Source of the DNA: an uncultured Anaerolineales bacterium
GTDB taxonomy: Bacteria; Chloroflexota; Anaerolineae; Aggregatilineales; Aggregatilineaceae
DNA length: 56,513 bases
Assembly: GCA_937135955.1 (NCBI GenBank)
Contig: CAKZOB010000068.1
Location: 1 to 56,513 of the forward strand
Direction: 5' to 3'
The translations under genes and the position numbers were made by a program. This document shows positions 26,342 through 40,168 of the stretch, piece by piece. Within the stretch, counting starts at the first letter, position 1. The number at the start of each line of letters is the position of its first letter. The notes under the pieces were generated by a model. It had not been told where the DNA came from, searched no databases, and saw nothing but the letters and a program-made list of their open reading frames with translations.

Positions 26342-28038
26342 CAGCGGGGAACGCTTCTGTCCATGGGAGACAAGGCCCCTCCGTTGGATAGCCGTCGTTG
26401 CCGCAACCGGCGGTAGCTATCCATATCGTCCCGTGCCAGCCGGTCGTCGCCCGGCGCGCCGCGCTGCAGATAGGTCAGGTGTCGGTTGAAATGCGCTTCA
26501 GCATAGTAAGGGTCTATGTGCAGCGCATAAGTGAAATCTGCAATGGCCTCGTCGAACATGCCCAGTTGCTTGTAGGCAATGCCGCGGTTGTGATACACGG
26601 CGGGGTCGTTGGGGTCGAGCTTCATAGCCTGATCGTAGTCGGCCAGGGCTGCATTGAGCCGCCCCAATTCCGAGTGCGCATTACCCCGGTTGTAGAAGGC
26701 CAGCGCGAAATCAGGCTTGAGCTGAATAGCGCGATTGTAGTCAGCGATCGCCTCTTCCAGTTGCCCCAACGCGTGCCTTGCAACGCCGCGATTGTGATAT
26801 GCGGACGGGTTGTCCGGCAACAGACGCACTGCTTCGTCATAATCGGACAGCGCGCGCTCATAGTTGCCCATGGCGTAATACGTATCGGCCCGCGCCAGAT
26901 AGGCCAACCCATCCGCTGGGTTCAGGCGCAACGCCTGATTGAGGTCTTCGATGGCAGGCGAGAAACTGCCCAGCGCGCTGTAAATCGTCCCGCGCCCGCG
27001 ATACGCTTCGGCCAGCGAGTCGTCCAGGCGGATGGCCTGAATGTAGTCTTTCAGCGCGTCCTGCTCGCGGCCCAGAGCCTGATAGGTCTGCCCGCGCAGC
27101 AGGTAACTCCAGGCGTCCGCGGGGTTCAGCAGTATGGCGCGATCCAGGTCCTTGAGCGCTTCTTCGTATTTGCCCTGGCTGTAATAGATCGAGCCGCGCA
27201 TGGCGTGCGCCGGCGTTCCATCGGGATCAAGCTCGATCGCGCGCGTGTAATCGGCCACTGCTTCGTCGGGCTTGCCCAGCAATTCGAACGTCAGGCCCCG
27301 GTCATAATAGGCCGCGGCTTTAGTCGGCGCGTGACGAATCGCTTCCGAAAATGCAACCAGGGCATGGGCATGTTTGCCCTGAATGCGCAACAGCAAGCCC
27401 TGGTTGTAATGCGCCTCGTAGTTGGAACCATCCAGGCGAATTGCCTCGGCGTAGTCTTCCAGCGCCCGCTCATAGTGACCGAGCTTGTGATAACACATGC
27501 CCCGGCTGAAATACATGGCGGCGTTGGTCGGGTCGAGGCTGAGCGCCCGGCTATACATCTTGATGGCGTTGGTATAGTCGAAATTGTCGAAAGCCGCGTT
27601 GCCCTGTTCGAACAACAGCAAAGCCGCCTGTGGGTCGCGCTGCGGAGCCTTGATCCGCGCCATCAACTGACGCAACGCACCGGCATAGTCGCGGCTGAAG
27701 TCCACCACCATCGCGTTTTCCAGTTGATACGGCACAGGCGTGTTGTCCAGGCTGGCAACGATGATCGGTTTGTTCAGCTTGCTGAAATGAATCCACTCGC
27801 TCTCCACTTCGTGCGACTCTTCAGCATAGCGCGACCAGACCAGGACCATGTGTGTAGCCCCAGCCAGCGCACGAGTGATCGCCTGGTTCCAGTGTTGCCC
27901 GTTGGCAATATCGCGCCGGTCGATCCACGCTCCCACGCCGAGCTTGTGCAGATCGTCATAGAGACGCAGCGCGAAAGCTTCGTCCGCATTGGCATAATTG
28001 ATGAAGACCACGGTAGCCGCTTCTGTCATGCTGACCAT
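26341..28038 (-). CDS. TIR-domain protein with TPR repeats
   Basis: 565 residues. Residues ~8-135 form a TIR-like domain: VFINYANADEAFALRLYDDL (strand A and helix A), GAWIDRRDIANGQHW (BB region), MVLVWSRYAEES, and a final S-x-x-V-x-x-E pattern whose Glu81 is where NAD-cleaving TIR domains keep their catalytic glutamate. From ~142 to ~545 there are about 11-12 consecutive TPR units (for example AIKMYSRALSLDPTNAAMYF), a protein-binding superhelix. There is no membrane segment. ATG 28038 and ATG 28029 are both possible starts. It is third in a same-strand cluster after two small anchored proteins. A signalling or stress-defence role is plausible but unproven. Confidence 0.85.
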   Translation of the reverse strand: MVSMTEAATVVFINYANADEAFALRLYDDLHKLGVGAWIDRRDIANGQHWNQAITRALAGATHMVLVWSRYAEESHEVESEWIHFSKLNKPIIVASLDNTPVPYQLENAMVVDFSRDYAGALRQLMARIKAPQRDPQAALLLFEQGNAAFDNFDYTNAIKMYSRALSLDPTNAAMYFSRGMCYHKLGHYERALEDYAEAIRLDGSNYEAHYNQGLLLRIQGKHAHALVAFSEAIRHAPTKAAAYYDRGLTFELLGKPDEAVADYTRAIELDPDGTPAHAMRGSIYYSQGKYEEALKDLDRAILLNPADAWSYLLRGQTYQALGREQDALKDYIQAIRLDDSLAEAYRGRGTIYSALGSFSPAIEDLNQALRLNPADGLAYLARADTYYAMGNYERALSDYDEAVRLLPDNPSAYHNRGVARHALGQLEEAIADYNRAIQLKPDFALAFYNRGNAHSELGRLNAALADYDQAMKLDPNDPAVYHNRGIAYKQLGMFDEAIADFTYALHIDPYYAEAHFNRHLTYLQRGAPGDDRLARDDMDSYRRLRQRRLSNGGALSPMDRSVPR

Positions 28039-28142
28039 TCCATTCTATCTCTGGCGACACCGGAGCCTGCTGCGTTGCGAGTCTGTTGCGCGCCGGCTAC
28101 AGAGTCCCCCTGTCACACTGTAGCACAGACCTGAAAATCGGG

Positions 28143-28622
28143 CTAGAGCACGAAAATGCTGAAGAACAACTCTACGGCCTGGGCGATATCTCCCCACAGC
28201 AGCATCATCAACACCGCCAGCAGGATCAGCCCCACCCGCACCAGCACTTTTTTGGCATCATGGCTGACAAAGAGATGGTACCCCCACGAATTGACCGTCA
28301 GCGCGATTAGGGGCCGGTGCCGCGGCTCCCGCACGGGAGGCGAGCCATAAGAAAACAGCACGTCTCCATCGTATACGACTCGCTCTCGCTCATCCGCTGC
28401 GTCACGATGTGGACTGCGTGTCCGCTCTTCTTCTCGCCAGGGGGGCGTCCGCTCGCCGTTGCCGCGGGCCGTCCAATCAGATGCCGGCATATGTTCCGCC
28501 GGAGGTATTACCAGGTCGTCGGCTTCGATAATCTCTTCCTCCTCATCAGCCCGTGCCACATAGGGCGGCCAGGCCGATGACCTGCGACGAGGATCGCTGG
28601 GTAACAGGCTTGCTGAATCCAT
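28143..28622 (-). CDS. Hypothetical protein with C-terminal membrane helix
   Basis: 159 residues from ATG 28622, with AGGAG eight bases upstream; a GTG two codons before is too close. The first ~100 residues are charged and probably disordered (acidic DEEEEIIEADD, then Arg-rich runs). The C-terminal ~55 residues hold VNSWGYHLFVSHDAKKVLV and one or two membrane helices (LVRVGLILLAVLMMLLW and a hydrophobic end AVELFFSIFVL). No known family was recognised. It lies 24 bases after the gene ending at 28647 and 104 bases before the TIR-TPR gene, all on the minus strand. Confidence 0.6.
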   Translation of the reverse strand: MDSASLLPSDPRRRSSAWPPYVARADEEEEIIEADDLVIPPAEHMPASDWTARGNGERTPPWREEERTRSPHRDAADERERVVYDGDVLFSYGSPPVREPRHRPLIALTVNSWGYHLFVSHDAKKVLVRVGLILLAVLMMLLWGDIAQAVELFFSIFVL

Positions 28623-28646
28623 TGGCACCGCTCCTCGCCACTGGCG

Positions 28647-29216
28647 CTATCCCAACAGCGCAATGAGCGCACCGCACAGAATCGCCAGAGCCGCCAGCCA
28701 TCCTCCTACCGCTGCTGGCACAACAGCGCGACGTGGACAGCCCGCTTGACAGATGCTCACGTTCCCGCGCGCGTCCACACAGACCTGCACCACCCCAGCG
28801 GTAGTCTTGGACGAGCCGCGTACTGGCTTGACGATCCCCACAGTCAGGTTTCGTTCGGCGAAAAAATCAATGGTCGCCAGGTAATGCCCATCAAAACCGC
28901 TGGCGACATCGATCACCCGTCGCCGCTGTTCCTGAGGCGACAGACAGGCAGAGGAAGCCTCCACCGGGGCTGCCTGCGCACGCTGATCTGTCGCAGGCGC
29001 GGTTTCCAACGTGTTCCGGTGAGCCAGAGCCACACGTCGACCCTGGCTACCCCGCATGGCCCTATCCTGCAACAGCCGTTCTCTGGCCGAAGCAGCCGAG
29101 CCTTCTGAAAGAAGTCCTGTAGCGAGACGACGGAATAAAACCATATGGCCCCCCACCAAATCATCTACCCGCTTACCGACTGAAACATCCCCAGGCAGCA
29201 CATGCGCCTGCGGCAT
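28647..29216 (-). CDS. Hypothetical tail-anchored protein
   Basis: Up to 189 residues from ATG 29216. ATG 29144 (MVLFRRLATG), close behind a G-run, would give 165. The N-terminal half is polar and low in recognisable structure. The central section contains RRRVIDVASGFDGHYLATIDFFAERNL-type alpha/beta sequence, followed by VQVCVDARGNVSICQAGCP, three cysteines that might bind metal or form disulfides. A single C-terminal helix (VGGWLAALAILCGALIALLG) anchors the protein. No family was recognised. A consensus promoter lies 180-210 bases upstream. Confidence 0.55.
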   Translation of the reverse strand: MPQAHVLPGDVSVGKRVDDLVGGHMVLFRRLATGLLSEGSAASARERLLQDRAMRGSQGRRVALAHRNTLETAPATDQRAQAAPVEASSACLSPQEQRRRVIDVASGFDGHYLATIDFFAERNLTVGIVKPVRGSSKTTAGVVQVCVDARGNVSICQAGCPRRAVVPAAVGGWLAALAILCGALIALLG

Positions 29217-29399
29217 TCTGTGCCCGCCACCAGAGAAGCGCCTTCGCTGGCTGCTAGGTCAGCCTCTCTTGAGGATGCTCTGGCCCCTTCGTGGTGGGAT
29301 GTGGAAAAGTCCCCCAATGACCCGCTGCTGCTCAAGCAACCAGGTAGGAGTTCATACCATTTTTGAACTTTGATCAAACCCAATTCCCACCTGATTTCT

Positions 29400-29427
29400 A
29401 TTGTAGAGATTCTTGGTAGAAAGTCAA
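29400..29427 (-). promoter_or_regulatory. Sigma-70-type promoter for the anchored-protein / TIR-TPR cluster
   Basis: On the minus strand TTGACT (29427-29422), 16 bases, TACAAT (29405-29400). Both boxes are one base from consensus. The leader to ATG 29216 would be about 180 bases. Confidence 0.65.
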
Positions 29428-29487
29428 TTAAGTCGAAGGTAGACAATATTTGCAGGGCTGTTGTCCGCTAACTCTCCGACAAACATC

Positions 29488-29529
29488 AAAAAAACAATCC
29501 GGCGGTGAGAGATGCCCGCTCACCGCCGG
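29488..29529 (-). terminator. rpoC intrinsic terminator
   Basis: On the minus strand a perfect 11-base stem CCGGCGGTGAG / CTCACCGCCGG with a 9-base loop, then ATTG and a run of seven T. It lies 34 bases after the rpoC stop. Confidence 0.92.
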
Positions 29530-29562
29530 AGTTGTGCTCAGTGTGGCACGCCGTGCCAATGA

Positions 29563-34371
<4,809 letters not shown>

Positions 34372-34689
34372 GGCGTGCCCTCCTGTGCGCTTCGGTTACG
34401 GGTCCTAAACTGGCGTGAGTGCGCTCACATGCAGATTCCGGGTGCAGTCATGTGCCGGCCAGCCCTTTCCGGCAACAAGCAAAAACAGCGCATGAAACGG
34501 TTGTTTCAGCGCTTCCCCATGTTATCCCGCATCATAGGCTGGGGTGAAATCCACTTCGCCGACCTGTTCCGCTCTACCCAACCTGCGGGTCAGTGCAGCA
34601 GGTTTCCTGTTGTACGTCAGATATACCAGAGAAACGTGCCGCGGTGATACTCTGCCTGATCCTCAGGCACCGCTTGTGGCGCGTGCCAA
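34372..34689 (-). other. Long 5' leader of rpoC
   Basis: About 318 untranslated bases between the predicted transcription start and the TTG codon. It holds a hairpin at 34487-34513 (arms AGCGC..GAAAC and GTTTC..GCGCT around GGTT) and the AGGAGG ribosome site at 34379-34384. No upstream open frame with a good ribosome site was found. A regulatory role for the leader is inference. Confidence 0.45.
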
Positions 34690-34695
34690 AGCCTA

Positions 34696-34724
34696 ATTAT
34701 AGCAGACTTATCGTGCTTGTTCAA
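34696..34724 (-). promoter_or_regulatory. rpoC promoter
   Basis: On the minus strand TTGAAC (34724-34719), exactly 17 bases, then a perfect TATAAT (34701-34696). This is the best sigma-70 promoter in the window. Its -35 box overlaps the -35 of the divergent cinA promoter. Confidence 0.82.
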
Positions 34725-34745
34725 TGCCTTTTCCGCAGTTATACT
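34717..34745 (+). promoter_or_regulatory. cinA promoter
   Basis: TTGTTC (34717-34722), 17 bases, TATACT (34740-34745) on the plus strand, about 48 bases before the cinA start. It is back-to-back with the rpoC promoter, sharing -35 sequence. Confidence 0.6.
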
Positions 34746-34793
34746 TCCTGCGCTCCCTATTCACCATGCCCATCTGAGGAGTCTGCCAGTTCC

Positions 34794-35993
34794 ATGAACG
34801 CGGAGATCGTCACCATCGGCACCGAGTTGCTGCTTGGCGAAATCGTTGACACGAATTCGGCCTACATCACCCGTCAGCTACGCGACATCGGTGTCAACGT
34901 CTATTATCTTACCACAGTAGGCGACAACAAAGAGCGTATCGCGGCAGCCATCCGCACCGCCCTGTCGCGCTCCGATGTGGTCATCACTACCGGCGGGCTT
35001 GGCCCTACGGTAGACGACATGACCCGCGAGGGTGTCGCCCTGGCCACCAACCGCCCGCTGGAATTTCGCCCCGACCTGTTTGAACAAATCCGCGAGCGCT
35101 TCGAGCAACTCGGCGCGCCGATGAGCGAAAACAACCGCGTGCAGGCATATATCCCCGCCGGAGCGATCCCCCTCACCAATCGCCTGGGTACCGCGCCGTG
35201 TTTCATCGTCGAAACAGAGCAAGGCACAGTGATCAGCCTGCCCGGTGTCCCCCGCGAGATGAAGGATATGCTCGCCCAGTCAGTGATCCCCTACCTGCGC
35301 GAACGCACGGGTGGCAAAGGTATCATCAAGGCCCGTGTCCTGCGCACCGCTGGCATTGGCGAAAGCATGATTGACGCGCAGATCGCCGACCTGGAAACCT
35401 GGAGCAATCCCACCGTCGGCCTAGCCGCCCACACCGGACAGACCGACATCCGCATCACCGCCCGCGCCGACACCGAGGCCGAGGCCGACGCGCTCATTGC
35501 CCAGGCGGAAGCAATCATTCGCGAGCGCCTGGGACGCTACATCTTCGGCACCGACCGCGACCAACTGGAAGATGTCTTCCTGGCCCTGCTGCGCGAACGC
35601 GGCCTGACCCTGGCAGTCAGCTACACTGGCCCCGCCGACGATTCCTTCGCTCGTCGTTTCCCTGCCAGCGACATCGTCTGCGCCCGTCTTTTCACTCCCA
35701 CCTTGTCCGAGCTACTCACTCGCCTGGGCCTCGATCCCGATAGCCCGCCCGAAACGCTCGATTTCGGGCAACTCGCCCGCCTGGAAGCGCGACACGTGCT
35801 CCAGAGCACCGGCGCGCAGGTCACCATTGCCTATGTCACTGCCGACGTGGGCACTGGCATTGCCGCCGTAATGGGCGAAGGTGAGCGTGTCCGGCGCTAC
35901 AAGTTTGGCGGCGCGCTTGTTGAAGCACCCGCCTGGGCCAGCACCTGGGCGATTGGCATGGCCTGGCAATTGGTGCGCGAGCAGCAGGCATGA
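34794..35993 (+). CDS. cinA: CinA-like protein (MoCF domain plus divergent amidase domain)
   Basis: 399 residues from ATG 34794; GAGGAG lies 12 bases upstream, and the longer open frame has no site. Residues 1-170 are the MoaB/MogA-like COG1058 domain (IVTIGTELLLGEIVDTN, TTGGLGPTVDDMTREGVA, SLPGVPREMKDML), a putative pyrophosphatase of the NMN/ADP-ribose type. The C-terminal nicotinamide-nucleotide amidase domain is unusual. The AESCTGG motif reads AVSYTGPAD, the region around the second active-site tyrosine is missing, and the SGIAGPxGG loop reads GTGIAAVMGEG. So the amidase half is probably inactive or altered. It overlaps the next gene by four bases (ATGA). Confidence 0.88.
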   Translation: MNAEIVTIGTELLLGEIVDTNSAYITRQLRDIGVNVYYLTTVGDNKERIAAAIRTALSRSDVVITTGGLGPTVDDMTREGVALATNRPLEFRPDLFEQIRERFEQLGAPMSENNRVQAYIPAGAIPLTNRLGTAPCFIVETEQGTVISLPGVPREMKDMLAQSVIPYLRERTGGKGIIKARVLRTAGIGESMIDAQIADLETWSNPTVGLAAHTGQTDIRITARADTEAEADALIAQAEAIIRERLGRYIFGTDRDQLEDVFLALLRERGLTLAVSYTGPADDSFARRFPASDIVCARLFTPTLSELLTRLGLDPDSPPETLDFGQLARLEARHVLQSTGAQVTIAYVTADVGTGIAAVMGEGERVRRYKFGGALVEAPAWASTWAIGMAWQLVREQQA

Positions 35994-36616
35994 CTGATCC
36001 TGCCATCCCCGCCTGGCTGACTCTCGCCCTCAGGTTGGCAGACGCTGGCCTGATCCAGTTTGGACGTTTCTCCCAGCCCGACGGCTCGATCTGGCCGGTG
36101 CAGGTACACCTGGACTGGTTGCCTTCCTACCCTGCCTTGCTGCGCGACGTGGCCGCCGCGCTGGCCGATCTGCTTGGCGGCCAGCCCGCCGATCGTCTGC
36201 TGACAACGCCGACGACCATCCCGCTGGGCACGGCGCTCAGCCTGCATACTGGCCTGCCCATGACCTACGCCCGCTGGAGCGCGCCGGATCGCAGCCCGGC
36301 CATCGAAGGGGCCTACGATGTAGGTCATCCCACCGTGTTGCTGTCTGACGTATTAACCGACGCAGAGCACGCGCGACAACTGATCGGGCTGGCCCATCAT
36401 GTCGGTCTTGACGTGCACAGCGTCCTGGTGACTCTCGACCTGGGACTGGGGGCACACAGGCAACTGCAAGCGGAGGGCTATCGGGTCTTACGCCTTATGG
36501 CGCTGCCCGATCTACTCGACTCCCTCGCTGAAAGGGGTCATATCACAACTTCACTGTGTACAGCGCTCCGCCGCTGGCTGGACGATCCGCAGGAATTCGC
36601 AACTGAGAAGCCCTGA
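35990..36616 (+). CDS. Orotate-phosphoribosyltransferase-like protein (degenerate)
   Basis: 208 residues. The overall layout follows bacterial OPRT: LADAGLIQFGRFSQPDGS at the start, then ALSLHTGLPMTYAR, IEGAYDVGHPTVLLSDVLTD. However, the catalytic lysine region after the YAR strand reads WSAPDRSP, and the PRPP loop, normally DDVITTGGS-like, reads SDVLTDAEHA. Phosphoribosyl transfer therefore looks unlikely. It starts inside the cinA stop codon (ATGA overlap), so it is co-translated with cinA. The protein may be a regulatory or nucleotide-binding relative. No other pyr genes are nearby. Confidence 0.68.
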   Translation: MTDPAIPAWLTLALRLADAGLIQFGRFSQPDGSIWPVQVHLDWLPSYPALLRDVAAALADLLGGQPADRLLTTPTTIPLGTALSLHTGLPMTYARWSAPDRSPAIEGAYDVGHPTVLLSDVLTDAEHARQLIGLAHHVGLDVHSVLVTLDLGLGAHRQLQAEGYRVLRLMALPDLLDSLAERGHITTSLCTALRRWLDDPQEFATEKP

Positions 36617-36633
36617 GCGTCCTTCGGTGATAC

Positions 36634-37224
36634 TCAGCGGCGCAGGCCAGCGGCGATCTCTGCTTGGCGGACTTTGTGCAACTCGAAGGCAGCGCGCGAA
36701 AGCAACATCGTCTGGAACTGTCCGTTTGCCCACACATGCTCGACCACAAAGCCCACCTTGCGGGCCATGCGCTGGGCAGGGATGTTGTCCACTGGCATAT
36801 CAATCCGAATGGCCTCGCACGTGTCGGTGGCAAAGAGGGCCTCGGCATATGCCGCCAGTGCTTCGCTGCCGTATCCCTTTCCCCACAGGGACGGCTCACC
36901 AATGATCAGCGCACAGCCCACACAGCCGGGCCGGTCATCGCTGGCAATGTAAAACTCGCCGATAGGGCGCTCGTCCGGTTCGCGCAGACAAATGATGAAA
37001 TGTGTGGTGTACTCCCGCCCATCAATATATCTGCGGAACCAGTTCTCCATGTCCTCGTCGTCATATTGCATACCGGCCTGGTTTCCGCCTGGGTCGGCCA
37101 CCTGGGGATCGTTCCACCACTTTTTCAGGTAGGGTGCATCGGCGCGTGTGGAGGGGCGGATCAACAGTCGTTGGCTCTGCACCCTCTGCGGTACGGGGGG
37201 GAGAGAGTTGTCATTGATCATCAT
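36634..37224 (-). CDS. GNAT N-acetyltransferase, RimJ/RimL-like
   Basis: 196 residues. The RimJ/RimL-type start [24 protein letters not shown] is followed by motif A for acetyl-CoA ([18 protein letters not shown]; the pyrophosphate loop is GKGYGSEA) and motif B ([16 protein letters not shown]). Such enzymes acetylate protein N-termini, aminoglycosides or small amines; the substrate is unknown. Its ATG lies within the last 14 bases of lepA on the same strand, where two tandem ATG codons occur, so it is likely translated from the lepA mRNA. It converges with the OPRT-like gene with a 17-base gap. Confidence 0.86.
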   Translation of the reverse strand: MMINDNSLPPVPQRVQSQRLLIRPSTRADAPYLKKWWNDPQVADPGGNQAGMQYDDEDMENWFRRYIDGREYTTHFIICLREPDERPIGEFYIASDDRPGCVGCALIIGEPSLWGKGYGSEALAAYAEALFATDTCEAIRIDMPVDNIPAQRMARKVGFVVEHVWANGQFQTMLLSRAAFELHKVRQAEIAAGLRR

Positions 37225-39022
37225 CGTCGTCTAGCCTCAGCACAGCCATAAACGCTTCCTGGGGAACCTCGACGTTGCCGATCATCTTCAGGCGTTTCTT
37301 GCCCTTCTTCTGCTTCTCCAGCAGCTTCTTCTTGCGCGTGACATCCCCTCCATAGCACTTGGCCAGCACATCCTTGCGTAGCGCTTTGATGTTGGCCCGG
37401 CTGACCACACGCTTGCCGATCGCCGCCTGGATGGGCACCTCGTACAGTTGGCGCGGGATCAGCCGCTTGAGCTTGGAAACAAGTCGCTGCCCTTTGTGAA
37501 ACGCCTCCGTCTCGTGAACGATCAATGCCAATGCATCTACTGGCTGCTTGTTGACCAGCACCTCCAGCTTCACCAGTTTTTCCGGACGGTAGGTGTCGAA
37601 GTGATAGTCCAGGCTGGCATAGCCCCGCGTGATGGACTTCAACCGATCGTAGAAATCCACGATCAACTCGGCCAGAGGTATCTTGTACTTCAGTTGCACG
37701 CGCTTGGAGTCCAGATACTCCATGCTCACATACTCACCGCGCTTGCTGGTGACCAAATCCATGATCGGGCCGATGAACTCTTCCGGCGTGAAGATCTCAA
37801 TGGACATCCACGGCTCGCGAATCTCAGCAATGGCGCTTTCGTCTGGCAACTCCGAGGGGCTGTGAATGGTGATCATCTCCCCATTGCGCAGCACAACCTG
37901 ATATTCCACACTGGGCGAGGTCGCCACGATGTCCAGACCGTATTCCCGTTCGAGCCGCTCCTGCACGATCTCCATATGGAACAGCCCCAGAAACCCCACC
38001 CGAAAGCCAAAGTTGAGCGCTTGCGAAGTCTCCGGCTGAAACACCAGCGAGGCATCGTTCAGTTGCAGCTTTTCCAGAGCCTCGCGCAGGTCGTTGTAGT
38101 CATCGTTGTCCGAAGGATAGAAACCGGCGAAGACCATCGGCTTGGCCTGCTTGTACCCTGGCAGAGGGACTTCCGCCCCACCCTGTGCCAGGGTGATCGT
38201 GTCACCCACCCGGCACTCGCGCACCGTCTTCAACCCTGTGGCGATATACCCCACCTCTCCCGCCGAGAGCGTCTCGACGGGCTTCATGCCAGGGCTGAAG
38301 ACTCCGATCTCCACTGGCTCCACCAGCGCCCCCGTAGACATCAGGCGCAACATGTCGGTTTTGCGAATGACTCCATCTACCAGGCGCACATAGGCGATCA
38401 CGCCCTTGTAGGAGTCGTAATGGCTGTCGAAGATCAGGGCGCGGACGGGAGCCTGTTCGTCTCCTTTGGGCGGCGGAACGTACTGCACGATGGCTTCCAG
38501 CACCTGTTCGACGTTCTGCCCGGTCTTGGCGCTGACCTGCAGCACATCCGCGGCGTCTATGCCGATCAACTCTTCGATCTCCTGCGCCACTTCATCCGGA
38601 CGGGCCGCGGGCAGGTCAATCTTGTTGACCACGGCCACGATCTCCAGGTCTTGCTCCAGCGCCATATACAGATTCGCCAGGGTCTGCGCCTCGATACCCT
38701 GCGTGGCATCTACCACCAACACTGCCCCTTCGCACGCCTGTAGCGCCCGGCTGACCTCATAAGAGAAGTCTACATGCCCTGGTGTATCAATCAGGTTCAT
38801 CTCATAGACTTCGCCATCTTGGGCGGTGTAGAGCATGCGTACCGCCGACGCCTTGATCGTCACGCCGCGCTCGCGTTCCAGCTCCATGTCGTCGAGCACC
38901 TGCTCTTGCATTTCGCGCTCAGAAATAGTGCCCGTCAACTGGAGCATACGATCTGCCAACGTGCTTTTGCCGTGGTCAATGTGGGCGATGATCGAGAAGT
39001 TGCGAATCTTCGATTTATCCAT
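37211..39022 (-). CDS. lepA: Elongation factor 4 (LepA) GTPase
   Basis: 603 residues from ATG 39022 ([12 protein letters not shown]), the standard LepA length; the open frame continues 53 codons upstream without family similarity. G1 is [10 protein letters not shown]3 is DTPGHVDF and G4 is NKIDLP. The LepA-specific C-terminal domain is present ([61 protein letters not shown]). LepA binds ribosomes and affects initiation and back-translocation. The final residues DDDDDQ are an unusual acidic tip. No clear ribosome site precedes ATG 39022. A TATACT box on the minus strand at about 39087-39082 may be its -10. Confidence 0.96.
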   Translation of the reverse strand: MDKSKIRNFSIIAHIDHGKSTLADRMLQLTGTISEREMQEQVLDDMELERERGVTIKASAVRMLYTAQDGEVYEMNLIDTPGHVDFSYEVSRALQACEGAVLVVDATQGIEAQTLANLYMALEQDLEIVAVVNKIDLPAARPDEVAQEIEELIGIDAADVLQVSAKTGQNVEQVLEAIVQYVPPPKGDEQAPVRALIFDSHYDSYKGVIAYVRLVDGVIRKTDMLRLMSTGALVEPVEIGVFSPGMKPVETLSAGEVGYIATGLKTVRECRVGDTITLAQGGAEVPLPGYKQAKPMVFAGFYPSDNDDYNDLREALEKLQLNDASLVFQPETSQALNFGFRVGFLGLFHMEIVQERLEREYGLDIVATSPSVEYQVVLRNGEMITIHSPSELPDESAIAEIREPWMSIEIFTPEEFIGPIMDLVTSKRGEYVSMEYLDSKRVQLKYKIPLAELIVDFYDRLKSITRGYASLDYHFDTYRPEKLVKLEVLVNKQPVDALALIVHETEAFHKGQRLVSKLKRLIPRQLYEVPIQAAIGKRVVSRANIKALRKDVLAKCYGGDVTRKKKLLEKQKKGKKRLKMIGNVEVPQEAFMAVLRLDDDDDQ

Positions 39023-39171
39023 GAGCCGGGTTGTTGCGCTGCTGCGCTGATTGGACAAAAAAACGCGCCCCCTGCCCTCCAGTATAGCCGATCTGACTCT
39101 GCTTGGACAGGCGTTTTCGCCCAACACCTGTCCATGCACAGTTCGGCATAGTCTGGGCCACGCCAATCCGC

Positions 39172-39177
39172 TATAAT
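39172..39177 (+). promoter_or_regulatory. Candidate -10 box of the ftsY promoter
   Basis: A perfect TATAAT 73 bases before the ftsY GTG start. The -35 region 17 bases upstream (TAGTCT) is poor. Confidence 0.45.
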
Positions 39178-39250
39178 ACATCGGCCACCTGCACGCTGAG
39201 ATTTCGCAGCGTGGCCCAAACGAGTACTTTCGTGCACAAGGGTAGGACCA

Positions 39251-40162
39251 GTGGCTTCACTACGCGAAGGATTGAAACGCACGCGCCAATCGTTCTTCGG
39301 GCGCATCGCTCAGGCGATCGGCGCGACAGAGATTGACGACGACACCTGGGACGAGGTCGAGGCACTGTTGCTGCAAGCCGACGTCGGCGTGGCCACCACC
39401 ACGCAACTGATCGAGACCATGCGGGGCCGCGTCCGCCGCGAAGGGTTGACCCGCCAGGAACAACTGATCGCCGCGCTCAAGGAAGAATTGCGCAAGCTGT
39501 TGATCGAACCAAAACCGCTCAATCTCAGCGGGCGCGAACTCTCGGTGGTGCTGGTTGCCGGTGTCAACGGGTCCGGCAAGACGACCTCGATCGGCAAGAT
39601 GGCGCACCGCATGCGCCTCAACAACCGCAAGGTCATCCTGGCTGCGGGCGACACTTTCCGCGCTGCCGCTATTGATCAACTCAAGCTATGGGGCGAGCGC
39701 GCCGGCGTGCCAGTTATTGCCGGGCAACCGGGTAGCGACCCCGGTGCTGTAGTGTACGACGCCGTCAGTGCAGCACGGGCGCGCGGCGCAGAAGTGCTGA
39801 TCGTAGACACTGCCGGGCGTCTGCACAGCAACTTCAACCTGATGGCCGAACTGGTCAAGGTGCGCGACGTGTTGCGCAAGGTTGTGCCCGATGCGCCACA
39901 CGAGACACTGTTGGTGCTCGATGGCACTACCGGCCAGAACGCCCTCACCCAGGCCAAGAAATTCCAGGAAGCCATAGACGTGACCGGCGTCATCGTCACC
40001 AAGCTCGATAGCACCGCCAAGGGCGGCATGTTGTTCGCCATCCAGCGAGAACTGGGGCTGCCGGTGCACTACATCGGCATCGGGGAGTCCATTCACGACC
40101 TGGTCTTCTTCAACCCGGCGGCGTTTGTTGATAGTCTGTTCGAAAACGGAAACGAGGAGTAA
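39251..40162 (+). CDS. ftsY: Signal recognition particle receptor FtsY
   Basis: 303 residues from GTG 39251, with AGGA five bases upstream. It is the SRP receptor GTPase that docks ribosome-SRP complexes at the membrane. The NG domain is complete: the N domain helices, G1 [28 protein letters not shown]3 [10 protein letters not shown]4 [10 protein letters not shown], and the closing [12 protein letters not shown]. The acidic A domain of E. coli FtsY is absent, and the N-terminus is a short amphipathic segment ([17 protein letters not shown]) that could bind lipid. prfB follows after six bases and may be co-transcribed. Confidence 0.96.
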   Translation: MASLREGLKRTRQSFFGRIAQAIGATEIDDDTWDEVEALLLQADVGVATTTQLIETMRGRVRREGLTRQEQLIAALKEELRKLLIEPKPLNLSGRELSVVLVAGVNGSGKTTSIGKMAHRMRLNNRKVILAAGDTFRAAAIDQLKLWGERAGVPVIAGQPGSDPGAVVYDAVSAARARGAEVLIVDTAGRLHSNFNLMAELVKVRDVLRKVVPDAPHETLLVLDGTTGQNALTQAKKFQEAIDVTGVIVTKLDSTAKGGMLFAIQRELGLPVHYIGIGESIHDLVFFNPAAFVDSLFENGNEE

Positions 40163-40168
40163 CCCCCC

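Larger units (their letters stand above)
29217..29562. other. Non-coding stretch between rpoC and the anchored-protein cluster
   Basis: These 346 bases hold the rpoC terminator (29488-29529) and the promoter at 29400-29427. Local base composition is more AT-rich than the surrounding genes. The remaining sequence shows no convincing gene; an open frame on the minus strand (29165-29446) has no ribosome site or recognisable protein features. Confidence 0.6.

Noticed and set aside
26398-28134. A 578-codon plus-strand frame opposite the TIR-TPR gene
   Set aside because: It is the antisense of a regular TPR repeat with high-GC codon use. It has no ribosome site and no coherent domain pattern.
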